From contig NC_081411.1 in the NCBI RefSeq assembly GCF_030272615.1, positions 831,068,160 through 831,132,159 on the forward strand: a stretch of 64,000 bases of DNA, in the 5' to 3' direction. The position numbers were made by a program, and so were the translations under genes. Below, in pieces: positions 21,496 to 34,650 of the stretch (positions are counted from its first letter, which is position 1; each line of letters starts with the position of its first letter). The DNA comes from Cryptomeria japonica. Its lineage: Eukaryota; Streptophyta; Pinopsida; Cupressales; Cupressaceae. The notes under the pieces were generated by a model. The model was not told the DNA's origin, did no database searches, and was given only the letters and a program-made list of their open reading frames with translations.

Positions 21496-22922
21496 TGTGG
21501 ACATATAAATCTGACCACTTTCTTAAGTGAATATTTAATATTCATTTTAACCTCATTCCTCTATTTAATTAAATTCTTCATATTCATCTATTTGATTAAA
21601 TGAGTTACTCGATTTATTTAATTAAGTTCACCCAAGCCTTTTCTAACCTTTGATTAAATAAATCACTTTATTTAATTAATTCCCCTTTCTCCCTTTTTAA
21701 TTAAATTTACATTTAATTAAATTGATCCTTGCAAATAAATAAATCTAATTTATTTATTAAAACCCCCACTTGTATTTATGCAAGTTGCATCTATTTGTTG
21801 AAATAAAGTAGTTTTAATTTAATTAAATTCCTTTTCCTCCACTTGCATATTCCCACATCTCCCACTTGCCTCTTTAACCCCTTCTGGATACTTCTAATCA
21901 CTTCCAATTTAGCCTAATCCATCTCCTAAATATTGTCACAATCCTAAGCAAAGAGAAGTCACTTCTCAAAGCCTTCAAAGTATTCAATAACCATTAAAAG
22001 CTTTATGTCCTCAACAAGTTAACCCTCAAAGTCTTCCAAACCATTTAAGACTCTTACATAACCATTAGTGGTTAACTCAACCTTCTTACATGATTAGAGA
22101 CTTTCTCTCTAACTCAACCCTCATCTAACCCAAGGGTCTCATCAAGCATTCATGGCTTTAACCTTGGTTATCCCTTTAACCCTTGCACAAGAGTTTACCC
22201 CTTGGGTAAAAGTTTTATCCAATGGATAACCCTGGTCTAACCTTAACCCTTACCTCCTAAGGTAATCTTCATGTCTTCTCAAGCATTTAATGCTTCTTTC
22301 GTCTCCTCTCAAGCAACCTCTTGTTGACAATTGTCACCATTTCATTGGTGAGAATTGTAAACATGTATTGATTAACTTTCAATCCTGGCCCTTGTTAAGA
22401 TTATCCAATCTTGACCATCCATTGCCCTATTTTCCCTATAAATAGAACTCTCATTCTCTCATTTTCATATATTCAAGTTCTTATGCATCTAACTTATAGT
22501 CATTTTACTAAGCATCTGGCCTCTCTTTGTTAAAACACATTAAGCATTTAAAAGCATTTTTAATATCATAGCATATCCATGTTAGACTAGTATATCATTG
22601 CTAGGACAATTAACTAATCTTGTCATCATCTTTATGCTAGATTAATCACCATAGATTTAATAGCATACATATCTAGGAATGCATTCATGCTTATAAACAA
22701 ACATCACTCATTCTTGGATTTGTCATTCCTAAGTCACTTTTCTCAGTGATCTAAGAGCAAAGACATTGACTTTAGGGATCCTGTGAGATAGAGAACAATG
22801 GGACACCCCTTAGGAAGTTGAGCTATTCAATATAGTTCCTTTAACTTGCACCAAGAGTCTCATTGGTGTGTGGACACTTTGAAACTGACTTTCATGTTTA
22901 TGTCACCCTCATTTCCTGCACA
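21496..22922 (+). repeat. 5' LTR of the Tat element
   Basis: Starts TGTGGACATATAAATC and ends TTTCCTGCACA. It aligns over its full length with 44539-45968. The first third is rich in TTAATTAAAT, the middle contains runs of CTTAACC-type sequence, and a TATA box is at 22437. Confidence 0.93.
22437..22444 (+). promoter_or_regulatory. TATA box of the Tat LTR promoter
   Basis: TATAAATA in the context CCCTATAAATAGAACTCTC, followed by a C/T-rich stretch typical of an LTR transcription start. It is conserved in the 3' LTR (45481-45488) and in the related nested LTR (32696-32703). Confidence 0.75.
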
Positions 22923-22928
22923 CATTTC

Positions 22929-22946
22929 TGGCACCCACCGTGGGGC
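22929..22946 (+). promoter_or_regulatory. primer binding site of the Tat element
   Basis: TGGCACCCACCGTGGGGC lies six bases after the LTR end. This is the form of primer site usual in Tat-type elements; the exact tRNA partner was not matched. Confidence 0.8.
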
Positions 22947-22989
22947 TCGGCCCCATAAATCATATCATTTTTTATGCAGGATCAAGATT

Positions 22990-23130
22990 GCAAGCATGCA
23001 AGAATTTTGTTTTAGCGCTTCAAGACCTTTCATTAGCGCATTCGGTAACCAGTGTAGCACGTCGGGACCTTTCATTAGCACGTCAGTAACTTTCTGTAGT
23101 GCATCTGTGCCGCAGTCTAGCACATGACTC
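22990..23130 (+). repeat. TTAGCGCAT-type degenerate repeats, leader block 1
   Basis: Repeated short motifs such as TTTAGCGCTTC, ATTAGCGCATTC, GTAGCACGTC and TAGCACATGAC, spaced by about 15-25 bases and separated by CTTTC(A/T)-rich spacers, begin just after the PBS. Confidence 0.6.
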
Positions 23131-25438
23131 TAATAGAGAAAAGATAAAAACTGTAACCGAGGGGAGATAATTTAGGCTTCTGTAAGCCCACCTTAGATTT
23201 TGGTTTTCACTAACTTTCTTCTTGCAGGTACCTAACCATTTCTTGTAGGTTTAGAATAAGTTAAAATAGAAATTTTAATTATTTTTAACCTTTTAGTTAG
23301 ATAAAAATTCACTTTCTTTAAAATTGAAAAGAATCTCACTTGTCTTTTGGGTTTAAAATTCACCACATCCTCCTTTGGGTTTTTAAAAAAGAACTTCATT
23401 GTTGGATCAACAAAGCAAACTTTTCATTCTTGCAAGTTAGGCAAAATACTTCAAATTTGGGTTTAAAAAGAACAAGCAAATTTAATTTTCAGTTTGCAAA
23501 AGGTAAAAAGAACTTCATCTTCCTTTGGTGCATAAAAAAAGAACTCATTTTCATTTTTTAAAGGATAAAAAGAACCCCATCTTTATTTTATGCAGAAGCA
23601 AATAAATTTTCACTTATCGACTTTACTTTTGTTGACCAATATCGAGAGTTCTTTTGTTGACCAGGATTTTCACTTTCTTAGATAGAAAATCATTGCTATG
23701 AAGAGTTAAAAAGAACATCATGCTTTTTGGAGCAAAATCTCAAAGTAGAAGTTAGAAAATCATTGCTTTGAAGGATAAAAAAAGGAACACTTGTGTGTTT
23801 TGTCTCGAAGTGGAAGGTATATGCTCTCCCCTTAACTGGGTGACCAAAAAGCCAAACCACTCTTAAAAGATTTCTTTACTTCAAGTATTTAAAACCTTTA
23901 GCAGGCCTGCCCTCCTGAGTTGCTCTTAGAGCGCCATTAATGGCCGGTGAGAGGGGAACGACCTAAGTGGGAAATGACTTTATCGTCGAGTGTTCCAACC
24001 CACTATAATCAAATGTGGAGGCTGATGAAAGTCCACTTCAATGGTTTTGATCAGCGATTAGCCTTCCCCCCAATATCTTTGAGATACATAAAGCCTTTGT
24101 TCTAAAGGTTGGGAAGTCTCCCGAGGGAGTTTATCACTGAAGACCAAACGAAAGCCTGATTATGAACCTTAGCATTAGAAACTATGAGTTGAATCAGTAT
24201 GCAAACATTTTCAACATCATAGTGTAAGGGTGGGGAAGATTATGCCCCCAAGATCACTCACCATATATCTCCCAAGATAACTACTCAATTGTGAAGTAAT
24301 CCACTTTGAGTTAATTTCTAGAAAAAAAGGCAAAAAAATGGGCGCCCTCTAGGGGGTGACACGGTTGTTTGAGCTAACGGAGTATCGAGACTAGTGGGAT
24401 ATGATGTTGTTAATGATCTTTGAATAAAGAGTCTACTTGATTTGTCTTAATTGCTATCTAAACCAATGAAAAAATCGGGGATTTGAACACATCATCACAG
24501 AACATACACTACTTGTCTAGCATAGGCAAAATTTGTTCTCTTTCATGTCGTGTTTGCAATTTATTTTTTAGAAAATCATCTTTCCAAAACACAAAGTGTT
24601 AAAAATCCAAAAGGAGTAGAAGTAAAGATATCAGGGCAGCTTAGCGCATAGGAGCAACTTCCTAGCGCATGTCGACCATTATGTGGCACATTTCAACTAA
24701 AACATAGCACTTTCGATAATCATATTAGCACACAACCAATATAATACTGGCAAAACTTTTAGTAGCGCTTTTCAGCACCAACCTAACACATCTAAACATC
24801 AGCTTAGCGCATCAAAGTCATATCTTAGCGCTTTCAGCTCAAACAATAGCGCATAACTCTTCCAACCAAGTCAATTTTAAACAATCTAAGTTAGTGCATA
24901 GGAGAGGTAGCTTAGCACATAGAAAACCTTTTGTGGCGCATCTGAAACATTCATTAATGCATTAGGTCTCTGTCTTAGCACATGATAAAAACCAAGAAAA
25001 ACAAAGAGCAAATCAGGCCTTTCAGGAAAATTTCATCAATAGTCTTGAGTACCCTTTTAGGTCTTTTGTCAAAATCAGCAGTCAAAATCTAAATCAAATT
25101 ATTAGAGAAAACAATTCCAAAATCAACAAGGCGTCCTTAGAGCAATTTTTTCGAATCTTAAACTAGCTTGAGATAAGACTCCTTCCAACAAAATCAGGTA
25201 GTATCATAATAGTGATCAAGGTTCCACCATCTAACGAATTTCTATCAAAACAACATACCGAGTTTAAATCTTAAGTTGTCAAATCAAGTTTCCATATCGG
25301 GAAACTTTTATCCATATCATTTGACACACTTTGTCGTGGAGATGAATCTAACTAAACCTCTACTTGATAAAGTAAACTTGAGTTTTCAAATGAAGTATCC
25401 AAATCCAACATCAACCTCAAACCTTTGATCATTCATGT
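23131..25438. other. untranslated leader of the Tat element
   Basis: About 2.3 kb with no convincing protein. It includes a region with recurring AAAAAGAACTTCAT-type phrases (23380-23800) and the second TTAGCGCAT block. Long leaders of this kind are usual in Tat elements. Confidence 0.55.
24640..24990 (+). repeat. TTAGCGCAT-type degenerate repeats, leader block 2
   Basis: The motif appears many times in forms CTTAGCGCATAGGAG, CTAGCGCATG, TAGCGCTTTTCAGC, CTTAGCGCATC, TTAGCGCTTTCAGC, CTTAGCACATAG and others, separated by 10-25 bases of unrelated sequence. The same motifs recur on the opposite strand at 43590-43880. Confidence 0.65.
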
Positions 25439-25772
25439 ATGACTACTCCTCATATTTTGAGAAGAACAAGTCTCCATCACAAAACTAAGTTGAAGAAGAT
25501 ACAACCTAGTTCTAAGGTAGTTGCAAGAAGGAATAAATTTCTCTATATCAATGACCAACTCTTTGCATCACATTCCACATTCTTGCATCACATGCGATTG
25601 TATATCCAAGGCAAAACAAACAATTTTGACAAGGAACCTTTAAGAAGTAGAGCTTATATTCAGAAAGCGGCATTCAACCAATGCCTAAATCATGGAGAAA
25701 GGATCAACCCTGCTTTATTCCCACAATTCTCCCATAGATGATGAAGAATTCATCATGTTAGAAATTTACTAA
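25439..25772 (+). pseudogene. small ORF upstream of gag (ORF1-like), frameshifted near its end
   Basis: An open frame from ATG 25439 encodes about 100 basic residues (TSLHHKTKLKKIQPSSKVVA, then NQCLNHGERINPALFPQF). One frame change near 25730 would continue it as PIDDEEFIMLEIY and end at TAA 25770-25772. That stop touches the gag ATG (TAAATG). No known domain. Tat/Ogre elements often have an ORF before gag, so this is probably the counterpart, though much shorter than the Ogre one. The tight stop/start junction suggests downstream reinitiation in the active ancestor. Confidence in it being a real product is moderate. Confidence 0.45.
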
Positions 25773-26835
25773 ATGCCCGCTGTCACTCGATCTTAGAGAA
25801 GCAAACAAAGGGAATCACAAATAAAATCAAGTATGGGTCATAGATTATCCAACCCTTTTGATGAGTATGCCAATATGGGCAAAACAGAGATCATTGAAGA
25901 ACTTCTTCAAGAGTGTCAAGAAAACCCATCATTCCGAAGGCTCATGGAAAGACTTATTGAAGTAGAGAAGGAAAAATATATACTCATGCTAACTAGCAAA
26001 GGAGTTAAATTTCCTGAAGATTTCGATACTGAAAACTTAAGGAATATGGACGAAAGAATTTTAAGAACAAGGTAGATAGAAATTATGCCTATCAAGAACA
26101 ACAAAGAGAAGAAGAAACACATGACCCAAGAAACATACACGAGCAAAACAATACCCATGAACACAACCATACCCACAATCAGGACAATCTTAACGAGAGA
26201 GAGGAAGTTGTCTCTTGAAGTACAAATGCACCCATGGTCGCTCTTACACAAAAAATCCAAACGCTGCAAAGGCAAATGCAGGACATGCAACAAGGGACCA
26301 CGACGCGATACTCCTTGGATGAGATCTGTCCTTATCCTTTTGACAGGAGATTGAACATGGTACCTTTTCCCCCAAATTTAGATATACCAAAGTATGACAA
26401 GTACGACGGTAAAAGTGATCCCTATGATCACGTTTAGGAATTTTGTACTATAAGCGTACAGTTTGCTCACGATGACACTTGCTTAATGAGACTATTCCCA
26501 AGAAGTTTGGGAGGGAAAACAATGGAGTGGTTATCTAAACTCACACCTCCCATCAGATCATTTGATGAGTTGGTAAATAAATTTATCACACAATACTCTT
26601 ATAACATTCAACACGCAAAATCACCATGTTGGATGTGTGTAACACCAAACACAAGAATAATGAAACATTCATGGTGTTTCTTCAGTGGTGGAGATCCATG
26701 GTTTCGAGATATCCTCGAGACGTGCCTGAAAAGGAAAAGATGGTGATCTTTATCGATAATCTAAATAGTGAGATGAGTTATCAACTCAAGCTCCAATGCA
26801 TACCATCTTTTGCCAAGTTGATAGAAAATGGAATC
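25773..26835 (+). pseudogene. gag of the Tat element, 5' part
   Basis: Gag packages element RNA in cytoplasmic particles. The start ATG 25773 gives MPAVTRS followed by a TAG, then the frame continues through MGHRLSNPFDEYANMGK. A second stop lies after NEREEVVS at about 26216. The conserved gag core is clear: DIPKYDKYDGKSDPYDHV (stop here), then MRLFPRSLGGKTMEWLSKL and FDELVNKFITQYSYNI. A frameshift near 26620 moves it into NNETFMVFLQWWRSMVSRYP and IPSFAKLIENGI. At 26835 the frame is cut by an LTR insertion and resumes at 33120. Several stops and at least one frameshift make this copy non-functional. Confidence 0.85.
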
Positions 26836-28756
26836 TGTAGTCACATAAATCTGTCCACTTAATTAAATGAATATTTAGTATTTATTTGATTATTTAACCA
26901 TCAATCAATAATTAATTAAATTAATATTTAATTAATTCATCTTAACCCTCTTCTCCTATTAATTAAATAAATTATTCAATTTATTTGATTTAATTCACTT
27001 AACCAAATTCAGACCATCAATTAAATAAATAAATCATATTTGTTTAATTAAATCTTCTCTCACATTTAAATAAATTAATATTTATTTAAATCCCCCAAAA
27101 CCCCATCTCTCACATTTAAATAATTTAACATTTACATTTATTTAAAACACCTTTATCCTCCACCCACTTGCATTTTCCTACAAATGTAAGTTGCACAACT
27201 ATTTTAAATAAATAAATTATTTATTTAAAATCCTATTTATCCTCACCCACTTGAAACCTTTAATGGTTTCCCTTAAAGTCTTCAAACTCAATGGCTTCCT
27301 TCTATAGTCTTCTTAAATCTTTAATGGTTTCCCTTAAAGTCTTCAAACTTAATGGCTTCCCTTAATGGTTTCCCTTAAAGTCTTCAAACTTAATGGCTTA
27401 TTTCCAGAGTCTTCTTAAGCCTTTAAAGGTTTCCCTTAAAGTCTTCAAGCATTTAATGCTTTATCTTCCTTTTTCTCATGTAAATAAATTAAAGTTTATT
27501 TAAATCCAAAATTCACATTCACATTTAAATAAACTAGCAATTGCACCTTGGTGTGCAATGGGTACGCCGAACAAGTGTGGAAGGTCAATTAGAAAAAGAA
27601 TGGTCTATTTATTTTATATATTTGTGCAATACATGATGTTAATTGATAGGTCATTTAATTAATGATGTTTTTCAAAAAAAGGTATCAATGAAGAAGTGTT
27701 AGTTTGAAATCTACTATGTATCCTCTGATAGGGATTTGAAATACAATTGAAACAAAACCTTTGGAAGAGGAAGATAATAAAACTCCATTACCAACAAGTT
27801 CATGGTATGTTAATTTTTCATTTACTTGAGGGTCTCCAAAGAATTTTACAAGTCCATTTTGTGCATTTTTAATGATCATAAAACCATGATAAGGCATCTA
27901 TAGAAAGTTCTACTAAACAATTTTCTCCTACATAATTTGATCACTTTGACTAAAATAAATATTGTTTATCTATTTACAAAATAACATTAAATTAATCTAT
28001 AAATTATGATGTGATATTAAATAAAATTTTAATGATATTTATTATCTATTATATATTATAACATAATAATGAGTTAAATCTTAAAAATAAATATAAGAAA
28101 AATAAAAAATAAAAAATATATAACTATACGTAATATTAATATTAATATATTCTTATAAATTCCATTGGTTGTCTTGTAGAATATACATTAAATAAGTATT
28201 ATTTATCTTATAATTATATTATGTTTAAACTATATATTGATAATAAATATCACTAAAAATTTATTTTATATAATTATTATTATATTATAATATATAATAA
28301 ATAATAAATATCATATTAATTATGTATATTTAAATATTTATCACTTCCACTAAAACAAATTAACTTATTTAGTTTAAGATAATTACCTTTTAAAAAATGA
28401 AGATAACATAATTTTTTGTTATACATAAAATATAAAATACACTTGTATTTCTACATAAACTTTATTTGGCATGTGGTAGTGTTGACATGACAACTGTATC
28501 AATTGAATAGAAATCAATTTCAATTCTTAATATTCTTTTTCTTCCTTATAAATAGGCAATATTTTGGTCTATTTTTGCATGTATTTATGTAGTAAAGGAG
28601 GTTCCATTAGTAATATGGTCATGTTATGTTTGCAATAGGGAGAAAGGGAGAGAGTGAAAGAGAGAGGGGGATAGAAAGAGGGATAAATAGAGGGGGAAGA
28701 GTAAGGAAGATTACGAGGAGTAAGGATATAGTGATAGAGAGGAAGATAGAGATGGA

Positions 28757-28861
<105 letters not shown>

Positions 28862-29553
28862 TATATATGGGTAGAGAAATGGAGTGAGGATAAAGATAGA
28901 GAGGTAGATAGGTAGAGATGGAGGGAGGGGGGGGGGGGAGGAGAGATAGAAAGAGATGGGAGAGATAGAAAGATAGAGAGATAGAGATAGGGAGGGAGAA
29001 ACAAGGACAATATATGTGAGAGAGTGAGGGGGAGAGATATATAGATATAGAGAGGGAGACGCACAATGTGTATGTTTTAATGGTGTCAGCTTCTCTTTAG
29101 TTTTAGATTCATTTTAAGATAAATTACTTAATATAATATTCTAGTAGCATTTGGTATGTATTTTTGGTTAAGTTTTGCTTCTTAATCTTTATGTTTTTAC
29201 ATCTATTATTGCTCATGCATTTTCTTACTCTTGTTTTATCTATATTTGTTTTCATATATTGCCATCATTTATTAGTTAATGTGAAATTAATCACTACATT
29301 ACTAAATGGAAAAGAAAGTAAGTATTTTCCTTCTTATTAAAATCTCCTTCATCTAATGACTAAGTAAACAATTCTTATGGAAAGTAGAGAACACCTCAAG
29401 TTCTTTCTTCCTTAATGTGTGTAATCTATGTCTAGAATAGATTTGAAAACATGTTTGCAATACTTAATGAGAATTAATAGGCTCTCTTATTGATTGAAAA
29501 TTTGGGGGAGTTTTGAGCATAGTGTATGGTACCAGTTTGGGTGACATTTGATT

Positions 29554-29910
29554 GTGATTCATAATTACAATTCTAAAGAATGTGTGGTAAATTGTACGCT
29601 ATATTTGATCATGTTCCATGCTAACAAACCTTTCATATGTCAAGTGAGTTGTGTTGTGCCTATTATGCAATACATTTACATGTGATCCATAAGTACAAAT
29701 TTTATTACAATTCTAAATAATGTGAGGTAAATTGTAGGCTATATTTGATCATGTTCCATGTTAACAAACCCTTCATATGTCAAGTGAGTTGCATTGTGCC
29801 TACTATGCAATACATTTACATGTGATCCATGATTACAAATTTTATGCATGTGAAGTGAATTATCATGTGCCAATGATGGGTTACATTTAAATGTAATCCA
29901 TGTTTACAAA
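29554..29910. repeat. tandem repeat, period about 130-140 bp
   Basis: Two nearly complete units and a partial third, each with GTGATCCAT, ACAATTCTAAA, GATCATGTTCCATG, CATATGTCAAGTGAGTT and ATGCAATACATTTACAT in the same order (unit starts about 29554, 29682 and 29821). Confidence 0.8.
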
Positions 29911-29928
29911 TATTAAGAATGTTAATGT

Positions 29929-31381
29929 AATTCTAGACTATCAATATTATATTCTTTAAAAAAAAAAACATTACACATGTTTTAAGATGATATACGGAAA
30001 TTTTTTTATATATATATATATAATATTTACATCTATTTATTAACTATTTAAAAATATATTTTATTATAAAAATTATATTACAATTATCAATTATTATCTA
30101 TTATTTTTTATAATATTTTTATATATTTTCAATATATTTATATTTATATTTATTTTATATTCTCAAATTTCTATTATAATTGTTTTTATTATTTATTTAA
30201 TATTTATATAATTTAAATTATTTAAAAAACATATCATATTTAATAACAACTAACTACAATACACCAAATTATTAATTGTACTCAATGCTAATTTAAATTT
30301 TTATATTTTAACCTACCTACAGAGCCATACTAATATAAACCATTTGCATTAAATGTACCATGTGCATTAAATGTTAGCAGTAGGGAGGTCAAAAATAGCT
30401 AATTTAATGGTCTTTCCCCAAACATCTCGTCCATATCAGCTATATAAGCTTTAAATAATTCTAGACTATCAATATTTGATATATATTTTTTAAAACGTTA
30501 TACATGTTTTAAGATGATATAGGGAAAATAATGTATATATATACATCTATTTATTAACTATTTAAAAATATATTTTATTATAAAAATTATATTACAATTA
30601 TCGATTATTATCTATTATTTTTTATAATATTTTTATATATTTTCAATATAATTATATTTATATTTATTTTATATTCTCGATTTTCTATTATAATTGTTTT
30701 TATTATCTATTTAATATTTATATAATTTAAATTATTTAAAAAACATATCATATTTAATAACAACGAACTACAGTACACCAAATTATTAATTGTACTCAAT
30801 GCTAATTTAATTTTTTTATATTTTAACCTACCTACAGAACCATACTAATATAAACCATGTGCATTAAATGTTGGCAGTGGGGAGGTCAAAAATAGTTAAT
30901 TTAATGGTCTTTCCCCAAACATCTCGTCCATATCAGCTATATAAGTTATAAATAATTCTAGACTATCAATATTATTTTTATTTATTTTTAAACGTTATAC
31001 ATGTTTGTTTGTTTTTTATACACACACACACACACACACATCTATTTATTAACTATTTAAAAATATATTTTATTATAAAAATTATATTACAATTATTGAT
31101 TATTATCTATTATTTTTTCAAATATTTTTATTATTTATTTAATATTTATATAATTTAAATTATTTAAAAAACATATCATATTTAATAACAACTACTACAG
31201 TACACCAAATTATTAATTGTACTCAATGCTAATTTAAAATTTTTATATTTTAACCCACCTACAAAACCATACTAATATAAACCATGTGCATTAAATGTTG
31301 GTAGTGGGGAGGTAAAAAATAGTTAATTTAATGGTCTTTCCCCAAAACATCTCGTCCATATCAGCTATACAAGCTATAAAT
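29929..31381. repeat. three tandem copies of an AT-rich unit (about 430-530 bp)
   Basis: Units begin AATTCTAGACTATCAATATT at 29929, 30457 and 30954, and end near CATATCAGCTATA(T/C)AAG. The third copy lacks an inner segment. Shared internal landmarks include ATTGTACTCAATGCTAATTT and CTTTCCCCAAACATCTCGTC. Unit starts carry simple repeats that differ between copies (TA in the first, AC in the third). Confidence 0.9.
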
Positions 31382-33119
31382 AATTCTATCATGTTTGATA
31401 AAAAATATTATGATGTATTTAATCAAGTCATAGCAAGTGAAACACTACTTAATAAAACATAATAATAATAATAATAATAATAATAATATGAATCTAATCT
31501 TAGCAAGAAACATATATTAATGCCCAGGTACCAGGGTAAATCCGATGCGGAAAATAAATAAAAATAGTGAAAGTCGGAGACCTTCCAGTCAAAATTTGTC
31601 CATTGTATTTTAAATTCTACATTGTCAATCTCAATGGCAAACCCTAATTACCGTAGGTAATGCATAAATATGTGTGCATTTAATAAAAGTTAAATCTTAA
31701 TTTTTTTTAAAAGCAATATATTATAGTCATGCCTGTACTATGGATATAGCTGTGCACGGAACTCGAACCTGACAAATTCGTATTGCCCTGCAAAATGGCA
31801 GAGTTTGTAGGTAAATGGCAGAGTTTGAATCGTCTTGTACACCTGCAGAAAAATGTGCATTGTTTGTTGTCCCATCGTTTTGATGTGGTAGGAAATGAAT
31901 CAACGGCTGTAGACAGTGCAATCGTCTTGCACTATCTACCTACGACCTTGCACCGTTGATGGACAAAAGAAGCTTGTCCATTCTCAGATAGGAGACACCT
32001 TTAGCCTAATAAATATTTATTTAAATATCTATCCAAATACAAATTACACCATTTAACTGAAATAAATGATTTTATTTCAATTGAAAATCCCAAAATTCCT
32101 CCCACTTGCATTCTCCTACAAAACCCACTTGCAATCCTAACCCCCTTCCAGATTCTTCTAACCCCTTCCTAATTAGCCTAATCCATCCCCTAAATATTGT
32201 CACATTCCTAAGCAACTTGGAGTCATTTCTCAAAGCCCTTAAAGTCTTTGAAAGGCATTTAAGGCTTTAAGTCTTCAAATGGTTAACCTCTAAAGTCTTC
32301 CAAACCATTAAAGGCTGTTACATAACCATTTATGGTTAACTCACCTTTTACCTTTGGTTAGAGACTTTCCTCTAACTTAACCATCCTTTTGACTCATGGG
32401 TCTCTTCAAATCATTTATTTCTTTGACTAAGGTAACCATTTAACCCTTGCACATTCATTTATCCCTTGGATAAAAGGAATATCCATTAACCTAACCCTAA
32501 CCCTAACCCAACACCCTAGGGTAACCATCATGTCCCCTCAAGCATTCAATGCTCCTTATCTCTCCTCTCAAGCCTCCTCATGGTGACACTTGTCAACATG
32601 GGATTGGGTTGAAAGTCTCACATGGATTGAATATCTTTCAATCCTAACCCTTGTTAAGATTGCTCAATCTTAACCCTTCATTTTCCCATTTCTTCTATAA
32701 ATATAACCCTTCTCCTCAAGCAAAGGAAGGAAGCATTAGAGTATTGTTGTTATACTGGTATTAGCATAGAGCTTTTTCATAGCATCACTATCTACACTTG
32801 CATAGCATTTGTTTATCATTTTCAACCATCTTGAACCTCCATATGGCATCCATGGCTAGTGCTAAAAGCTGAGAGCTACACTCATGTGGAACTTGGAGAG
32901 GAGAGGAACAAGGGAGGAGCAACTATGAGCATCTTGATTAGCATTTGGAGGAGTATAGTTTATCTATTCTATGTTTGTATGCTTTCTATCTCATGCTTAA
33001 TATCTCTCTTGATATGCCTGTTTAGGATAATCTTTTGTTGCTAACACTAACGTTTGTTTCTTGTGCTCTTGTGTGTGTTGCCATCAAACAGATTTTCCAA
33101 TCCTTTTTGCAGAGCATCA

Positions 33120-33700
33120 GAATCCAAGTGGAGGAAGCCTGCATCAAGAAAGGAACATTGAAGTTCTTTAAGGAAGGAGTTAACTCATCAAACACTAACC
33201 CCTTTAACAATCCAAACAACAACAATACTTTAGACAAATCCAGATTTTAGACAAGGAACAAAAACGTTGTTAATGATGGGGTAGTTGATGCTAATAATGT
33301 GAAGTCCAAACAACCAGTGTTAGCTTTATCAGGTAACCAACCATCTAACAAAAATCAAAAAGGTGTTAATCAAGGCACTGACACTTATCCACAGAATACC
33401 AATCAAGGACCTTCAACTTCAAACACCAACAACACTAACAACAATAACCAAGGCAACAACACTAACTGAGGGAATAATGCAAACCAGAGAGGAAACACCA
33501 ATGCTTTCTCGTATAGATGCATCTACACACCATTAGGGCAAACATTAGAATTGGCATTTCGAGAACTCTTGGCGAATAAGATCATCACATTGCCAGTTGT
33601 GAACAACTTTGAACCCCAGGTCAAACCACCTTGGTGGGATGACTCTCATTTCTATGATTTTCATTGGAACAAAGGACATCACACAAACGATTGCATGAGG
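33120..33700 (+). pseudogene. gag of the Tat element, 3' part
   Basis: The frame resumes after the insertion as VEEACIKKGTLKFFKEGVNS. An Asn-rich low-complexity linker with stops follows, then AFRELLANKIITLPVV and the zinc-binding-like segment FYDFHWNKGHHTNDCMRLKN. That segment matches the Tat gag signature Y-C-x-F-H-x4-G-H-x-T-x2-C, with the first Cys replaced. The order is as in other Tat gag proteins, whose C-terminus leads straight into protease. Confidence 0.8.
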
Positions 33701-34650
33701 CTTAAGAACATCATTCAAGACATGATCGATAGAGGTGATTTGATAATTGATGGTCTCAAAACAAATGGTGACCATGATGCCTTTAAAAATCCTCTTCCGA
33801 ATTACAACAAGGGAGGAGCTTCAACATCAAATGATACGAGAGGAGCTCACATAAATCACCTATACAATAACACCATCAATCACATATCGATAGATGACAA
33901 CCAAATAAATGTCATAAAAATCAAGGACAAGCAAGAACATGCGTCGATCAATGTGACAACCAAAGCACAAAAATACGTCTTGAAAGGGAATACATCCACA
34001 TCCACAACTATCCCCAAGACTCAATATAATTTGGTTGATCAACTGCGGAGAACTCCCACTCAAATATCCAAACTCGAGTTACTCAAACTCTGGCCAAAAC
34101 ATAAGGACATCTTAGAGCAAGTACTTGTCGAAACAAACATTCCTAAAGATCTAGACATTGATAGATTCCAAGCCATGGTGGCTCATATGTTAGGGCCTCA
34201 TAACCTTACCTTTTCTGAACATGATGATGTCTCCTTGAATCATCCACATAACACTCCTCTCCACATTCAAATCGTAGTCTATAAACATCAAGTTAAAAGA
34301 GTGTTAATAGATGGAGGAGCTGGTCTCAATATCTGTACTTTAAATCTTATCTATGCATTGGGCTTCTCTGAGCAGTCTATTGATCCAAACAAGAAGATCA
34401 CCATCAAGGCCTATGATGATGAAGAAAGGTCATCCAAAGAAAGAGTAATACTACCTATTCAGGTAGGACCAATACAAAAGGACACTATGTGCTAAGTCTT
34501 AGACATAGACTTAACATACAATACTCTATTGGGTTGTCCTTGGATACATGAAATGCAAGCAGTTCCTTCGACATACCATCAGTGTATCAAGTTCCCATAC
34601 AATGGATAGGAAATTTCCATATCTATCGATAATAACCCTTTTCAGCATTG
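33701..34650 (+). pseudogene. protease region of the Tat element
   Basis: Aspartic protease maturing the polyprotein. The active-site turn is VLIDGGAGLNI (Asp codon 34310-34312), followed by IYALGFSEQSIDPNKKITIKAYD. After a stop at about 34493-34495 the frame continues with DLTYNTLLGCPWIHEMQAVP and STYHQCIKF, the standard C-terminal strand of Tat proteases. The preceding segment (33740-34260) is a long, weakly conserved spacer. Apart from the TGA/TAG interruptions the catalytic loop looks intact. Confidence 0.82.

Noticed and set aside
27685-27897. 70-residue minus-strand frame as a possible gene fragment
   Set aside because: No recognised family, no flanking exons or splice sites. Noted within the repeat block only.
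32487-32510. CCTAACCCTAACCCTAACCC, telomere-like
   Set aside because: Only about three units, of the TTAGGG type rather than the usual plant TTTAGGG, and located inside an LTR whose relatives have similar CTTAACC-rich text. Not an interstitial telomere.
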